DNA of 64,000 nt from Chryseobacterium sp. JUb7 (GCF_024806495.1 NZ_JANUFF010000002.1:620001-684000), one strand, 5' to 3'; numbered from the stretch's first letter, positions 47,166-54,579 are shown. The notes: generated from the letters alone by a model not told the origin. Numbers and translations: made by a program.

Positions 47166-48689
47166 ATGATTATTAATAATTTCATAAGGAAAAATATTTT
47201 CTTATTTATTCTACTATTATCAAATTTCGTAATTTGTCAGAATTCCAGTATAAGGGAAATTGATGACCTGCTTAAAAAAGCAGAACACAGCCATCAGTCA
47301 TATAAAGATCGTGAAGAATTAGAATTAGCTCAAAAAGCAAACATTATAGCCCAAAAAGAAGGTAATTCGGAAAAAATAGCAGAAAGTTATTATATCATTG
47401 CTCGCTCATTCGCATGTTTAGAACTTCAAAAACAAAGCTTATATTTTGTAAATAAAGCTCAGAAAGAAAACTACAGTCTTAAAAATCCTTTGATTCAGGC
47501 TAAGCTGAAAGAGATAAAAGCTAATGATTATTTTACGTTATCTCTTCAATCTCAAGGAAAAAAAGAGCTGTTTGACATTATAAAACTTCTAAAAGAGAAA
47601 AAAGACACGTCCTCTATTAAACTTTTATCCAGGACATATGAATATATAGGGAACTTGCATTTTGATCAAAACAATTTAGATTCCTCATTTATCTATTACA
47701 AACGTTCTTATAAAGAAATTAAGAAACTTCCTGCCAGTAGTTCCACGAGTCGATTATTCAGTTATTACACTGCTATTGGTAATGCCTATTTAAAAAGAAA
47801 AAAATATGACTCGGCTTTATATTATTATGTTAAAAGTTCTGAAATAGATAAAAAACATAGATTTACTACAGGTTTTATATCTTCTATTTCATTAGGAAAT
47901 TACTATAAAGAACAAAAACAGTATGAAAAGGCTTTGCAATTTTATTTAAAAGCTAATGAAGATTTAGAGAAAAATAACATTAACAATTATCCTTTTAATT
48001 ATATCAACAAAAATATCGATCAACTCTACGCTCAGCTTGGTAATAAGGAAAAAGAAAGTGAATATAACTCAATACATTATGAGACCGACAGAAAATTAGC
48101 GACCGAGAGAGCCCGAAATGTGGACTATGCTCTTAATCTAATTTTAAAAGATCAGGATGATGAGTATAATGAGTCTCAGAAGAAAAAATACATCTGGATT
48201 ATAATAAGCATCTCAGTTATTATTATTCTGTTTGTTATCATTTATAATATTCTCAGAAAGAATCTGAAGCACAAGGAAAATACAATAACAGAAGTTACAA
48301 AAACACTCCAAACAAAAGACGAGATTATTTCCAAAAAAAATATAGAAACAGAAGAGCTGCAGCTAAAAGTAAATGATGCTTATAGTGAAGTCATTGAACT
48401 TGCACAAAAAAATGATCCTTCTTTTTACTTTCGTTTTCAGGAAGTGTATCCTGAATTCCATAAAAAACTATTAGAAATCATTCCAACTTTAAGAACATCT
48501 GAGTTGACTCTCTGTGCTTACACATTTTTGGGATTGAATATTAAAGATATTGCTGAATACACTTATAAATCTCCCAATACAATTCGAAACAGAAAACAAA
48601 GTTTAAGAAAAAAATTCAGTATTCCGACTGAAATAGATATGGAAAAATGGTTAAAAGATTTACTTAATGAAGATACAGTACAAAAATAA
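47166..48689 (+). CDS. TPR membrane regulator with LuxR-like HTH, paralogue 2
   Basis: A 507-residue paralogue with the same order: signal peptide (FLFILLLSNFVICQ), TPR-like helices, one membrane segment (YIWIIISISVIIILFVIIYNIL), coiled coil and the LuxR-like HTH (LCAYTFLGLNIKDIAEYTYKSPNTIRNRKQSLRKKF). The C-terminal 110 residues are far more conserved among the three copies than the TPR part, which suggests different inputs and a shared output. It has the 20-nt leader element and its own terminator. Confidence 0.82.
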   Translation: MIINNFIRKNIFLFILLLSNFVICQNSSIREIDDLLKKAEHSHQSYKDREELELAQKANIIAQKEGNSEKIAESYYIIARSFACLELQKQSLYFVNKAQKENYSLKNPLIQAKLKEIKANDYFTLSLQSQGKKELFDIIKLLKEKKDTSSIKLLSRTYEYIGNLHFDQNNLDSSFIYYKRSYKEIKKLPASSSTSRLFSYYTAIGNAYLKRKKYDSALYYYVKSSEIDKKHRFTTGFISSISLGNYYKEQKQYEKALQFYLKANEDLEKNNINNYPFNYINKNIDQLYAQLGNKEKESEYNSIHYETDRKLATERARNVDYALNLILKDQDDEYNESQKKKYIWIIISISVIIILFVIIYNILRKNLKHKENTITEVTKTLQTKDEIISKKNIETEELQLKVNDAYSEVIELAQKNDPSFYFRFQEVYPEFHKKLLEIIPTLRTSELTLCAYTFLGLNIKDIAEYTYKSPNTIRNRKQSLRKKFSIPTEIDMEKWLKDLLNEDTVQK

Positions 48690-48716
48690 AACAAACTTAT
48701 AATCAATAACTTAAAC

Positions 48717-48750
48717 AAAAGTAGTATGCAGATGGTATACTACTTTTTTC
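48717..48750 (+). terminator. Terminator after TPR paralogue 2
   Basis: Perfect 11-bp stem AAAAGTAGTAT / ATACTACTTTT, then T run. A promoter-like TCAATTTG follows at 48771-48778. Confidence 0.82.
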
Positions 48751-48778
48751 TTTTTTTCATCTTTTTTGTTTCAATTTG

Positions 48779-49464
48779 TACAAATGAATTAATTTAAATT
48801 ATTTGATGAAAAAAATACTAAATTTTATCAAAAACAATTAAATTAATATTTATAAAATAATTGAACAATTTTAAAATCGAACTTATAAAAAGAGTTTAAC
48901 AGCCTATTAAAATAATCTTCAAAACACAAATGATGAAAATTTATTCAGCAAAGAATAACTAAAAACAAGTACAGGATGAAAAATAATATCGGCTAATATG
49001 CCCCCAAATTATCCGATATCTTTAACACAAATGATGAAAAAATTTATTAAAAAGTAAAAGCACAAATGAAAAATAATACCGGGTAAAATGATCCGGTATT
49101 TTTTATTACAATTTAAGAAATTTCTATGCAGCATTCCAAAGCCGCTGACAATCGCGATATCTGAAAATTACAATTCTCTATTAGAAGTATAAACTTTTAT
49201 AGCCGAATGAAAAATAACCTCTGAAAAAATATTTGCCTTACTATTTTCAATAAAAACACTAAAAAGCACAATAGTTCATGTATTTTTCTGACAAGTTAAT
49301 TGAAAACTGCATGATGACTTATTTTACAATATTAATCAATACTTAATAAAATAGTTAATTTCAAGTAAAAAATAATAATAAATACGGAAATTCATTTAAA
49401 TTTTTCGCAACACCTTTATTATAAGATCAACTGTTATATTTTTGTATTAATTAAAAAACACTTA
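48779..49464 (+). other. Gene-poor region with tiny ORFs and hairpins
   Basis: Tiny ORFs MMKIYSAKNN (48931), MMKKFIKK (49031) and the pair MKNNIG (48974) / MKNNTG (49066). In the last two, the final codons form one arm of a hairpin (ATATCGG/CCGATAT and ATACCGG/CCGGTAT) and the arms differ by compensating changes; the second ends in T6. No longer gene is visible. Confidence 0.4.
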
Positions 49465-49482
49465 ATGATGAAATTAATATGA
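49465..49482 (+). CDS. 5-codon leader ORF overlapping TPR paralogue 3
   Basis: MMKLI followed by TGA that overlaps the ATG of paralogue 3 (ATGA). It begins with the same ATGATGAAA as the tiny ORFs in the preceding gap. Translational coupling is possible; the call is tentative. Confidence 0.3.
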   Translation: MMKLI

Positions 49483-50987
49483 ATAAAAAATCAAGCTATA
49501 CTAAAAAATATATTCTTTTTTTATTTCTTATACTATCAAATCTTTTTATTTGTCAAAATGGTAAGTTTAAGGAAATCGATGAATTATTAGAAAAAGCAGA
49601 ATACAGTCATAAAACCTATCAAGATTTAAAACAATTAGAATATGGGGAACAAGCAAATCTTTTAGCTATAAAAATCAATAACTCAGAAAGAATAACGAAA
49701 AGTTATTACTACATGGCGCGTGCTTTATTCAATTTAGATTTACAGAAGAAAAGCCTTTATTACATTCAAAAAGCTACAGAAGAAAAGTTCTATCAAAAAG
49801 ATATTAAATGGGAAGCATTAATAATGGAAATCAAAGCTTATAATTACGGTTCCTTAAATCTAATATCCCAACAAAGAAAAGAATTATATAATATTCTAAA
49901 AATATTAAAAAATAGTAAAGACAATGAATCGATTGAAATACAGGCCAGAACTTATGCCAACATAGGACAAAAAGAAAAAGATTCGATATTATATTTTTAC
50001 AAAGAACAAGGAAAGCTTTTAAAAACCTTGCCTGAAAAACAGTACTTTTCTGCCATGAGTGAGCATTATTCTTTTTTAGCATATATATATCTTGAAAAAA
50101 AAATAATGGATTCGTCTTTTTATTACATAAAGAAAAGTTATGATATAAAAAGAAAATACAATGACCCCGTTCTCTATATGCAGCATTCAGCCCTGGGTGA
50201 ATATTATTTCCAGGAAAAACAATATCAGAAAGCTTTAGATTACTTCTTAAAGTCATTTGAAAATATGCAAAATTTTTCATCCAGAGCAAATGAAAAAAAA
50301 TACGTGTATGAACGTATTATTAAAATCTATTCTATATTAGGAGATCAGGAAAATCAAAAAAAATATACAATCCTTAATAGCAAAATACAGACTGAAGCTG
50401 AAACAGAAAAGAGCAAAAGTATAGATTATGCTCTTAACGTTATTCTAAAGGATAGAGATAATCAGTATAAAAATTCCCGACAGAAAAGCTATTATTGGAT
50501 TTTTTTAGGGATCTCCAGTTTAATAATTTGTTTCTTTCTGATATATAAATTATTAAGGAAAAATTTAAGACACAAAGAGGTCATTATTTTAGAAAAAACA
50601 AACATTTTACAGCAAAAGGAAGACATTATTTCTCAGAAAAATACAGAAACTGAAGAATTACAGCTAAAAGTAAATGACGCCTACAATGAAGTGATCGCAT
50701 TAGCAAAGGCGAATGATCCCTCTTTTTATTTCCGGTTTCAGGAAGTATACCCTGAGTTTCAGAAAATATTACTGAATAATCATCCGGGGTTAAGAAATAC
50801 AGAATTAACCTTATGTGCTTATACATTTTTAGGTTTTACCATTAAAGACATTGCTGAATATACTTACAAATCTGTGAATACAATCCGTAACAGAAAGCAG
50901 AATCTGCGTAGAAAATTCAGTATTCCTACTGAAAAAGATATGGGAATATGGCTGAGAGAGCTTACCCATCCTACCATTACTATTTAA
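49479..50987 (+). CDS. TPR membrane regulator with LuxR-like HTH, paralogue 3
   Basis: A 502-residue third copy: signal peptide (ILFLFLILSNLFICQ), TPR-like helices (FQEKQYQKALDYFLKSFE), one membrane segment (YYWIFLGISSLIICFFLIYKLL), coiled coil and LuxR-like HTH (LCAYTFLGFTIKDIAEYTYKSVNTIRNRKQNLRRKF). Unlike the other two it lacks the AACTTTAAGGGGCGAAAGTT leader and a clean terminator; a decayed hairpin (ACTAGTATACAGATGGTAG) remains at 51058. Likely product of tandem duplication. Confidence 0.82.
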   Translation: MNKKSSYTKKYILFLFLILSNLFICQNGKFKEIDELLEKAEYSHKTYQDLKQLEYGEQANLLAIKINNSERITKSYYYMARALFNLDLQKKSLYYIQKATEEKFYQKDIKWEALIMEIKAYNYGSLNLISQQRKELYNILKILKNSKDNESIEIQARTYANIGQKEKDSILYFYKEQGKLLKTLPEKQYFSAMSEHYSFLAYIYLEKKIMDSSFYYIKKSYDIKRKYNDPVLYMQHSALGEYYFQEKQYQKALDYFLKSFENMQNFSSRANEKKYVYERIIKIYSILGDQENQKKYTILNSKIQTEAETEKSKSIDYALNVILKDRDNQYKNSRQKSYYWIFLGISSLIICFFLIYKLLRKNLRHKEVIILEKTNILQQKEDIISQKNTETEELQLKVNDAYNEVIALAKANDPSFYFRFQEVYPEFQKILLNNHPGLRNTELTLCAYTFLGFTIKDIAEYTYKSVNTIRNRKQNLRRKFSIPTEKDMGIWLRELTHPTITI

Positions 50988-51421
50988 GTCGAAAAATATC
51001 TGAGGATAAAATGATTTGAAATTCATAAAAACTCTGATTAACAAATCATTACAAAAAACTAGTATACAGATGGTAGCCTAAATCTTTTGATCTTTAAATA
51101 ATTAACCGTCTATTTGAAATAGTAAAAAGTAAGAATTAGAAATAATAGAACTATGGCAATATTAATTTCATCCGATATTGCCTTCTATTATTAATATCGT
51201 TTAAGATTCTACATTTTATTTGCAATATAAATTAGTTTAATTCAATCTTCATAACAATCATCCACGAAGGTCTAAGATTCATTTCTTAGATCTTTTTTAT
51301 TTAAAACTGTATGATCATTTTGAGAATAAAAAGAAAATATTTAAAATTAAATCAGGATCAGTGATCATAGTAATAAACTTACCCCATAAAAAATAAACAA
51401 ATGATAATCAAATACTTGAAT

Positions 51422-51456
51422 AAAAATAGTATATAAATAGTATACTGTTTTTTTTG
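51422..51456 (+). terminator. Orphan copy of the TPR-type terminator
   Basis: Twelve-bp stem AAAAATAGTATA / TATACTGTTTTT (one G-U) with T run, matching the terminators of paralogues 1 and 2. No gene ends here, so it may be what is left of a deleted paralogue. Confidence 0.6.
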
Positions 51457-51483
51457 TTTTTAAGTGAATTTTCTTTCTCTTTG
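51453..51483 (+). promoter_or_regulatory. Promoter abutting the orphan terminator
   Basis: TTTG, exactly 19 bp, TCTCTTTG, followed by CATCAGTAA as behind paralogue 1. Confidence 0.55.
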
Positions 51484-51840
51484 CATCAGTAAAATTAATC
51501 AGGTATCTGAATAATTAAAAACCTTAAACACAAATGATGAAAAATTTATATCTGCAGGTAAGCCCCAATACCGATGATATAAAATGTATTAAACACAAAG
51601 ACACAAGATGAAAAAAGTACTGTAAAACCAGTATAGATATTTAGATTTAAATTTTACTAAAAACACAAACAAATGATGAAATTTTGATTTCTGCAAATTC
51701 CGTAAAATTTCTGATTTCAAAAATGAAAAACACAAAATGAAAAAAAATTCAGTTAATGGTAAAAAAGGGCAGTATCTTAAAAAATATTGCCTTTTTATTT
51801 CTCCCTCAATCTAACATTCTATTTTAATATCTTTAATAAA
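51484..51840 (+). other. Gap with tiny ORFs and a terminator
   Basis: Holds more ATGATGAAA starts (one gives 25 codons from 51533, MMKNLYLQVSPNTDD...) and a terminator-like hairpin at 51761-51796 (AAAAAGGGCAGTAT / ATATTGCCTTTTT). No longer gene. Confidence 0.4.
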
Positions 51841-51870
51841 AAATCCGATGAAAGTTTATTCATCGGATTT
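51841..51870 (-). terminator. Terminator of the Y-RNA-like array
   Basis: Perfect 12-bp stem AAATCCGATGAA / TTCATCGGATTT with a 6-nt loop, T-rich exit on the minus strand, only 4 bp behind the last RNA unit. Confidence 0.85.
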
Positions 51871-51874
51871 TTGC

Positions 51875-52004
51875 AAGGTAACTATCGAAAAAAGTAATGG
51901 GGCAGCGTTATGCCGGAGTCGAATCGGATAATCTTGCCGGAATTACCGGCTTCATTATTCCTCCCCTTCAAATGGTAACGAAGTAACTTTTTTCTACGAC
52001 ACCC
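51875..52004 (-). ncRNA. Y-RNA-like unit 10 (last of array)
   Basis: Minus strand: 5' GGGTGTCGTA then GAAAAAAGT, which pairs perfectly with ACTTTTTTC near the 3' end, followed by GATAGT, TAC, CTT. The enclosed domain has a GCCGG/CCGGC hairpin and a T-loop-like GATTCGACT. The array terminator follows directly. Confidence 0.7.
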
Positions 52005-52018
52005 ACATATTTTTAAAC

Positions 52019-52167
52019 AAGACAACAATCAAAAAGCGTATTGTCGTGCTCTAACCAACTGAGCTACTTTTCCTATTTAGATTTTGTGTTTTTGGACTGT
52101 GGAAAAGGCGGGACTCGAACCCGCGCCCCCGTCGTAATGAGCGAAGTAACACTATTCTACGGCACTT
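52019..52167 (-). ncRNA. Y-RNA-like unit 9 with a four-arm permuted tRNA fold
   Basis: The clearest permuted tRNA. After the 5' AAGTGCCGTA box come T arm GCGGG-TTCGAGT-CCCGC (52108-52124), acceptor stem CTTTTCC / GGAAAAG closed by a 27-nt loop (52067-52107), D arm GCTCAGTTGGTTAGAGC (52048-52064), and an anticodon-like stem CGACAAT / ATTGTTG (7 bp, one G-U). 3' end GTCTT closes the terminal stem. The ends of the fold lie where the variable loop would be. Confidence 0.75.
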
Positions 52168-52188
52168 GTTTATATTTTTAAGGCAAAT

Positions 52189-52402
52189 AAGGCAACAGGC
52201 GAAAAAGGTGTGCTCTTTTCAGAGCGCCGCTCTTACCCATTTTGGGCAGTGAGCCGGCAATTCTACATCTGCGAGAGACTTGCGTTTTCTTCAGAAAACT
52301 TTTGCCCGGTTGGTTTTCAACCCAACTTCGCCAGTTCGGTCGCCCGAATTACGCTACCTTAGGACCGTTATATTTACGAAGGAACCCTTCTCTACGGCAC
52401 TT
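52189..52402 (-). ncRNA. Y-RNA-like unit 8 carrying a 23S rRNA mimic
   Basis: At 52346-52378 the RNA reads as 23S rRNA around the I-CeuI site (ATAACGGTCCTAAGGTAGCG core); 31 of 33 positions agree with the universal sequence as I remember it. The unit is the longest (214 nt) and has further hairpins, e.g. GTTGG-GTTGAAAA-CCAAC and GGCAAAAGTTTTC-like pairs. The terminal stem is kept (AAGTGCCGTA ... TTGCCTT, AAGGGT / ACCTTT). No T or D arm of tRNA type is clear. Confidence 0.7.
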
Positions 52403-52426
52403 ATTTGCATAAGTTTTAAATAAAAA

Positions 52427-52532
52427 GAGGCAAAAGACGAAAAAACTCTTTATATAAATCATTTTCAGATTTATTCTGGAGTCGAACCAACATCATAAGA
52501 TTAACCGAAGTAAGTTTTCTCTAACGGCACTC
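52427..52532 (-). ncRNA. Y-RNA-like unit 7
   Basis: Terminal stem GAG...CTC replaces AAG...CTT of other units (compensating change); inner helix AAAACT / AGTTTT. It keeps a T arm (TTGG-TTCGACT-CCAG) and a closed acceptor-like stem ATAAATC / GATTTAT with a 7-nt loop, but has no D arm. Confidence 0.65.
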
Positions 52533-52549
52533 TTCTTTTTTCTAAAATC

Positions 52550-52685
52550 AAGGTAATAATTACAGAATCTTTCGTGCATTTGCTCTACCTTCTGAGCTAC
52601 CTCTCCTTTTCGAGGGAAAAGGCAGGAATCGAACCCGCGACCCAATGTTTACTCAATCTCGAAGTATGATTCTAAAACGACACTT
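52550..52685 (-). ncRNA. Y-RNA-like unit 6 with permuted tRNA fold
   Basis: T arm GCGGG-TTCGATT-CCTGC (52622-52638), acceptor stem CCTTTTC / GAAAAGG closed by CCTC (52605-52622), D arm GCTCAGAAGGTAGAGC (52582-52597). Terminal stem AAG/CTT with inner helix AGAATC / GATTCT. Confidence 0.75.
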
Positions 52686-52755
52686 GATTTTTTTTTATTT
52701 TGTATAAACTTAATTGTTGTATTATTCATAAAACTTTTCTTTAAATTTCGAAGTC

Positions 52756-52792
52756 CGTGCCTGACTCAAAACTAATTTTTTCCAGACACTCC
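52756..52792 (-). ncRNA. Hairpin, possibly a degenerate RNA unit
   Basis: GAGTGTCTGG ... CAGGCACGGACTTCG resembles the 5' box and inner loop of the Y-like units; GTGTCTG / CAGGCAC forms 7 bp. It lacks T and D arms and a matched 3' strand, so I treat it as a remnant. Confidence 0.35.
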
Positions 52793-52811
52793 TTCCTATA
52801 TTTTTTAAATC

Positions 52812-52947
52812 AAGGTAATAATTGCAGAATCCTTTCTTTATCATTTGCTCTACCATCTGAGCTACATCTCGTTTACAACAGAAAAGGCAGGAATCGAACC
52901 TGCGACCTAATGAGCCACAATCGAAGTATGATTCTAAAACGACACTT
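52812..52947 (-). ncRNA. Y-RNA-like unit 5 with partial tRNA fold
   Basis: T arm GCAGG-TTCGATT-CCTGC (52887-52903) followed by a D arm GCTCAGATGGTAGAGC (52847-52862); the acceptor between them is weakly paired. Terminal stem AAG/CTT, inner helix AGAATC / GATTCT. It is closely similar to unit 6 (local duplication). Confidence 0.7.
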
Positions 52948-52968
52948 GATTTTTTTATTTTTTTTAAG

Positions 52969-53038
52969 ATCGAGCAATATGGCGAAAAGGCTCATATTCA
53001 ATTAGAATTCGAAGGATTCCTTTTCTTACGGCATCGAT
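52969..53038 (-). ncRNA. Y-RNA-like unit 4, minimal form
   Basis: Only 70 nt. Terminal stem ATCGA / TCGAT (perfect), TGCC bulge, GTAA / TTGC, inner helix GAAAAGG / CCTTTTC. No tRNA-like domain. Duplicate of unit 2. Confidence 0.7.
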
Positions 53039-53049
53039 TATTTTAAAGT

Positions 53050-53176
53050 AAGGTAAAAAATCAAACAGAGACCTGACCGCGACGTGATAACCAATTACAC
53101 TATCCTGAATTTTCAGGAGCAGGATTTGAACCTGCAAAACCGCCCTTTAACGAAGTAACTCTATTTTACGACACTT
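53050..53176 (-). ncRNA. Y-RNA-like unit 3 with permuted tRNA fold
   Basis: T arm GCAGG-TTCAAAT-CCTGC (53119-53135), acceptor stem TCCTGA / TCAGGA closed by AAAT (53103-53118), D arm GTGTAATTGGTTATCAC (53084-53100). Terminal stem AAGTGTCGTA ... TACCTT with inner helix AAATAGAG / CTCTGTTT (one G-U where unit 1 has a C-G pair). Second transcription start lies just upstream. Confidence 0.78.
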
Positions 53177-53215
53177 ACTTTTTTAAATTTTCATAGTTAT
53201 TGTTTTTTGTTGAAG

Positions 53216-53251
53216 CAAAATTATTGCATTAGTGCGCATTCTTTTTACGCA
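53216..53251 (-). promoter_or_regulatory. Promoter of units 3-10 with shared palindrome
   Basis: On the plus strand: CAAAATTA (the -7 element TAATTTTG) at 53216-53223, 9 bp, then the 19-bp site TGCGCATTCTTTTTACGCA at 53233-53251. A ~75-bp leader, duplicated before unit 1, follows it. Confidence 0.75.
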
Positions 53252-53363
53252 ATTAAATATTTTTAATTAAAAACCAAGTAACAGGTTATAAGAGTTTTTG
53301 AATATTGTTCAAATTGGAAGTTTGACGATGGAGCTCTTAAGATAACGACATTGGTTAGTTTAA

Positions 53364-53433
53364 ACCGAGCAAAATAGCGAAAAGACTCTAGTTCAAGTGG
53401 AAATCGAAGGAATTCTTTTCTTACGGCATCGAT
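53364..53433 (-). ncRNA. Y-RNA-like unit 2, minimal form
   Basis: 70 nt: terminal stem ATCGA / TCGGT, TGCC bulge, GTAA / TTGC, inner helix GAAAAGA / TCTTTTC. The enclosed loop region ends CTTGAACTAGAG. Changes relative to unit 4 keep the pairing. Confidence 0.7.
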
Positions 53434-53444
53434 TATTTTTAAAA

Positions 53445-53564
53445 AAGGTAAAAATCAAACAGAGACTTATCGACAGAGCGATACCATTACGCCATTCCCA
53501 AATAGGAAACAGGATTCTAACCTGTATTGCTGCCCCCTGAAGTAACTCTGTTTTACGACACTTC
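53445..53564 (-). ncRNA. Y-RNA-like unit 1 (first of array) with permuted tRNA fold
   Basis: T arm ACAGG-TTAGAAT-CCTGT (53509-53525), short acceptor TTCC / GGAA closed by a 6-nt loop, D arm CGC/GCG (53478-53492). Terminal stem AAG/CTT with TGTC bulge, GTAA / TTAC, and inner helix AAACAGAG / CTCTGTTT (8 bp, perfect). Confidence 0.75.
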
Positions 53565-53602
53565 TTTTTTTAATTTTTTATGGTTATTGTTTTTTGTTGA
53601 AG

Positions 53603-53638
53603 CAAAATTATTGCGTTAGTACGTATTCTTTTTACGCA
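53603..53638 (-). promoter_or_regulatory. Promoter of units 1-2 with shared palindrome
   Basis: Plus strand: CAAAATTA at 53603-53610, 9 bp, TACGTATTCTTTTTACGCA at 53620-53638. The leader behind it is nearly identical to that at 53180-53256. Confidence 0.75.
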
Positions 53639-53642
53639 GTTA

Positions 53643-53911
53643 TTTTTTTCTTTAATATTTTATGTTTTGTTCGTTTTGCCTTGAAGCAAAAGAACCAAAA
53701 ATTCAAGACTTGGAAATTCCAGCTAAAAATTTTAAAAACTTCCTAAAATCTAAAAAATCAAGACTTTATATTTCCAACGCTTGTTCAAACAGTGGATATT
53801 TTTTAACGGAATTTTCCAAATTTTCTTAACGCCTCCATTTCCTAGGTCGCTTTTTACTACTGTTCTTTTTTAGGTCATTGCGAGAAATGAAATGACGAAG
53901 CAATCTCAACA
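53643..53911. repeat. Non-coding gap with dispersed repeats
   Basis: Contains TTGAAGCAAAAGAACCAAAA (53681) and GTCATTGCGAGAAATGAAAT...GAAGCAATCTC (53874-53909), wording I associate with dispersed flavobacterial repeats. No gene. Confidence 0.5.
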
Positions 53912-54565
53912 TCACATTCCTGTCATTAATTCTGAAATTTTTCCTGCATTTTCAATATTCATTTTTTTAAGAATTTCTGTGATCTTATTTTTAAATTTTA
54001 TCTGATGTTGCATTACTTTTTCAAATTCAATTTTTAATTCAGATTCCTTAACCTCAAAAATTGGCTGTATGTCTATGGTATCTTTTATATTTAATTCAGA
54101 ATAATCTGAAAATTGAATTTTTCCATTTTCTTTTTTATAGAAAATCCACGGATGCCCAATCCATATTTCTGACCAATCGGAAGTTTTATTATCAAAAATT
54201 TTCTTCCATTCTTTTATATTTCGAATATCTCCACAGCAAGTTGGAGTTATCAAAACCTGATCATTATCTTTTAAAACAATACCTCCATCAAAAGCTATAA
54301 TTTGATCTTCAAATTCTTCCAAATCAATCTCCTGAAGATTTGTTTCTAAAATCATTTGTAAATTTTCATCATCAATAGTTTCTATATCAACTAAATAGGA
54401 ATCTTTCTGGATCGTATGAAAGCCAAGATCTAATTTAGAAACTGTTTCTTCCCATTTTCGATACCATTCATTATGATCTGGGTAGTCAGAGGGTTCGGGC
54501 AGTTCATATTCTTCTTTAGAATATTTTAATGGACTGACTTCTATTGCATTAATGAGTTTCATCAT
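53912..54565 (-). CDS. Hypothetical acidic protein
   Basis: A 217-residue soluble, acidic protein with no signal peptide. It contains ITPTCCGDIRNIKEWKKIFD, WSEIWIGHPWIFYKKENGKIQFSDYSE and a helical C-terminus. I do not recognise a family; the composition resembles SMI1/KNR4-type or immunity-like proteins, but this is only an impression. It lies between the RNA array and the TROVE gene on the same strand, separated from TROVE by a dispersed repeat, so it could be co-transcribed with TROVE. Confidence 0.65.
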   Translation of the reverse strand: MMKLINAIEVSPLKYSKEEYELPEPSDYPDHNEWYRKWEETVSKLDLGFHTIQKDSYLVDIETIDDENLQMILETNLQEIDLEEFEDQIIAFDGGIVLKDNDQVLITPTCCGDIRNIKEWKKIFDNKTSDWSEIWIGHPWIFYKKENGKIQFSDYSELNIKDTIDIQPIFEVKESELKIEFEKVMQHQIKFKNKITEILKKMNIENAGKISELMTGM

Positions 54566-54579
54566 AATTTATTGTTTTT

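Noticed and set aside
50829..51044. Minus-strand ORF across the end of TPR paralogue 3
   Set aside because: Shadow of the conserved HTH region in the opposite strand; no start or context supports it.
52048..52124. Ordinary tRNA genes in the array
   Set aside because: T and D arms are typical, but their order is reversed and the acceptor strands are joined by a loop, so no linear tRNA can be drawn. Likewise for 59097-59240.
52757..53005. Plus-strand ORF of 82 codons inside the RNA array
   Set aside because: It runs antisense across units 4-6, with no promoter or codon signal; its residues come from reverse complements of tRNA arms.
51875..53564. CRISPR array
   Set aside because: The recurring ~26-nt box is imperfect, spacing varies from about 100 to 215 bp, and the intervals are structured tRNA/rRNA-like sequence, not unique spacers. 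No cas genes.
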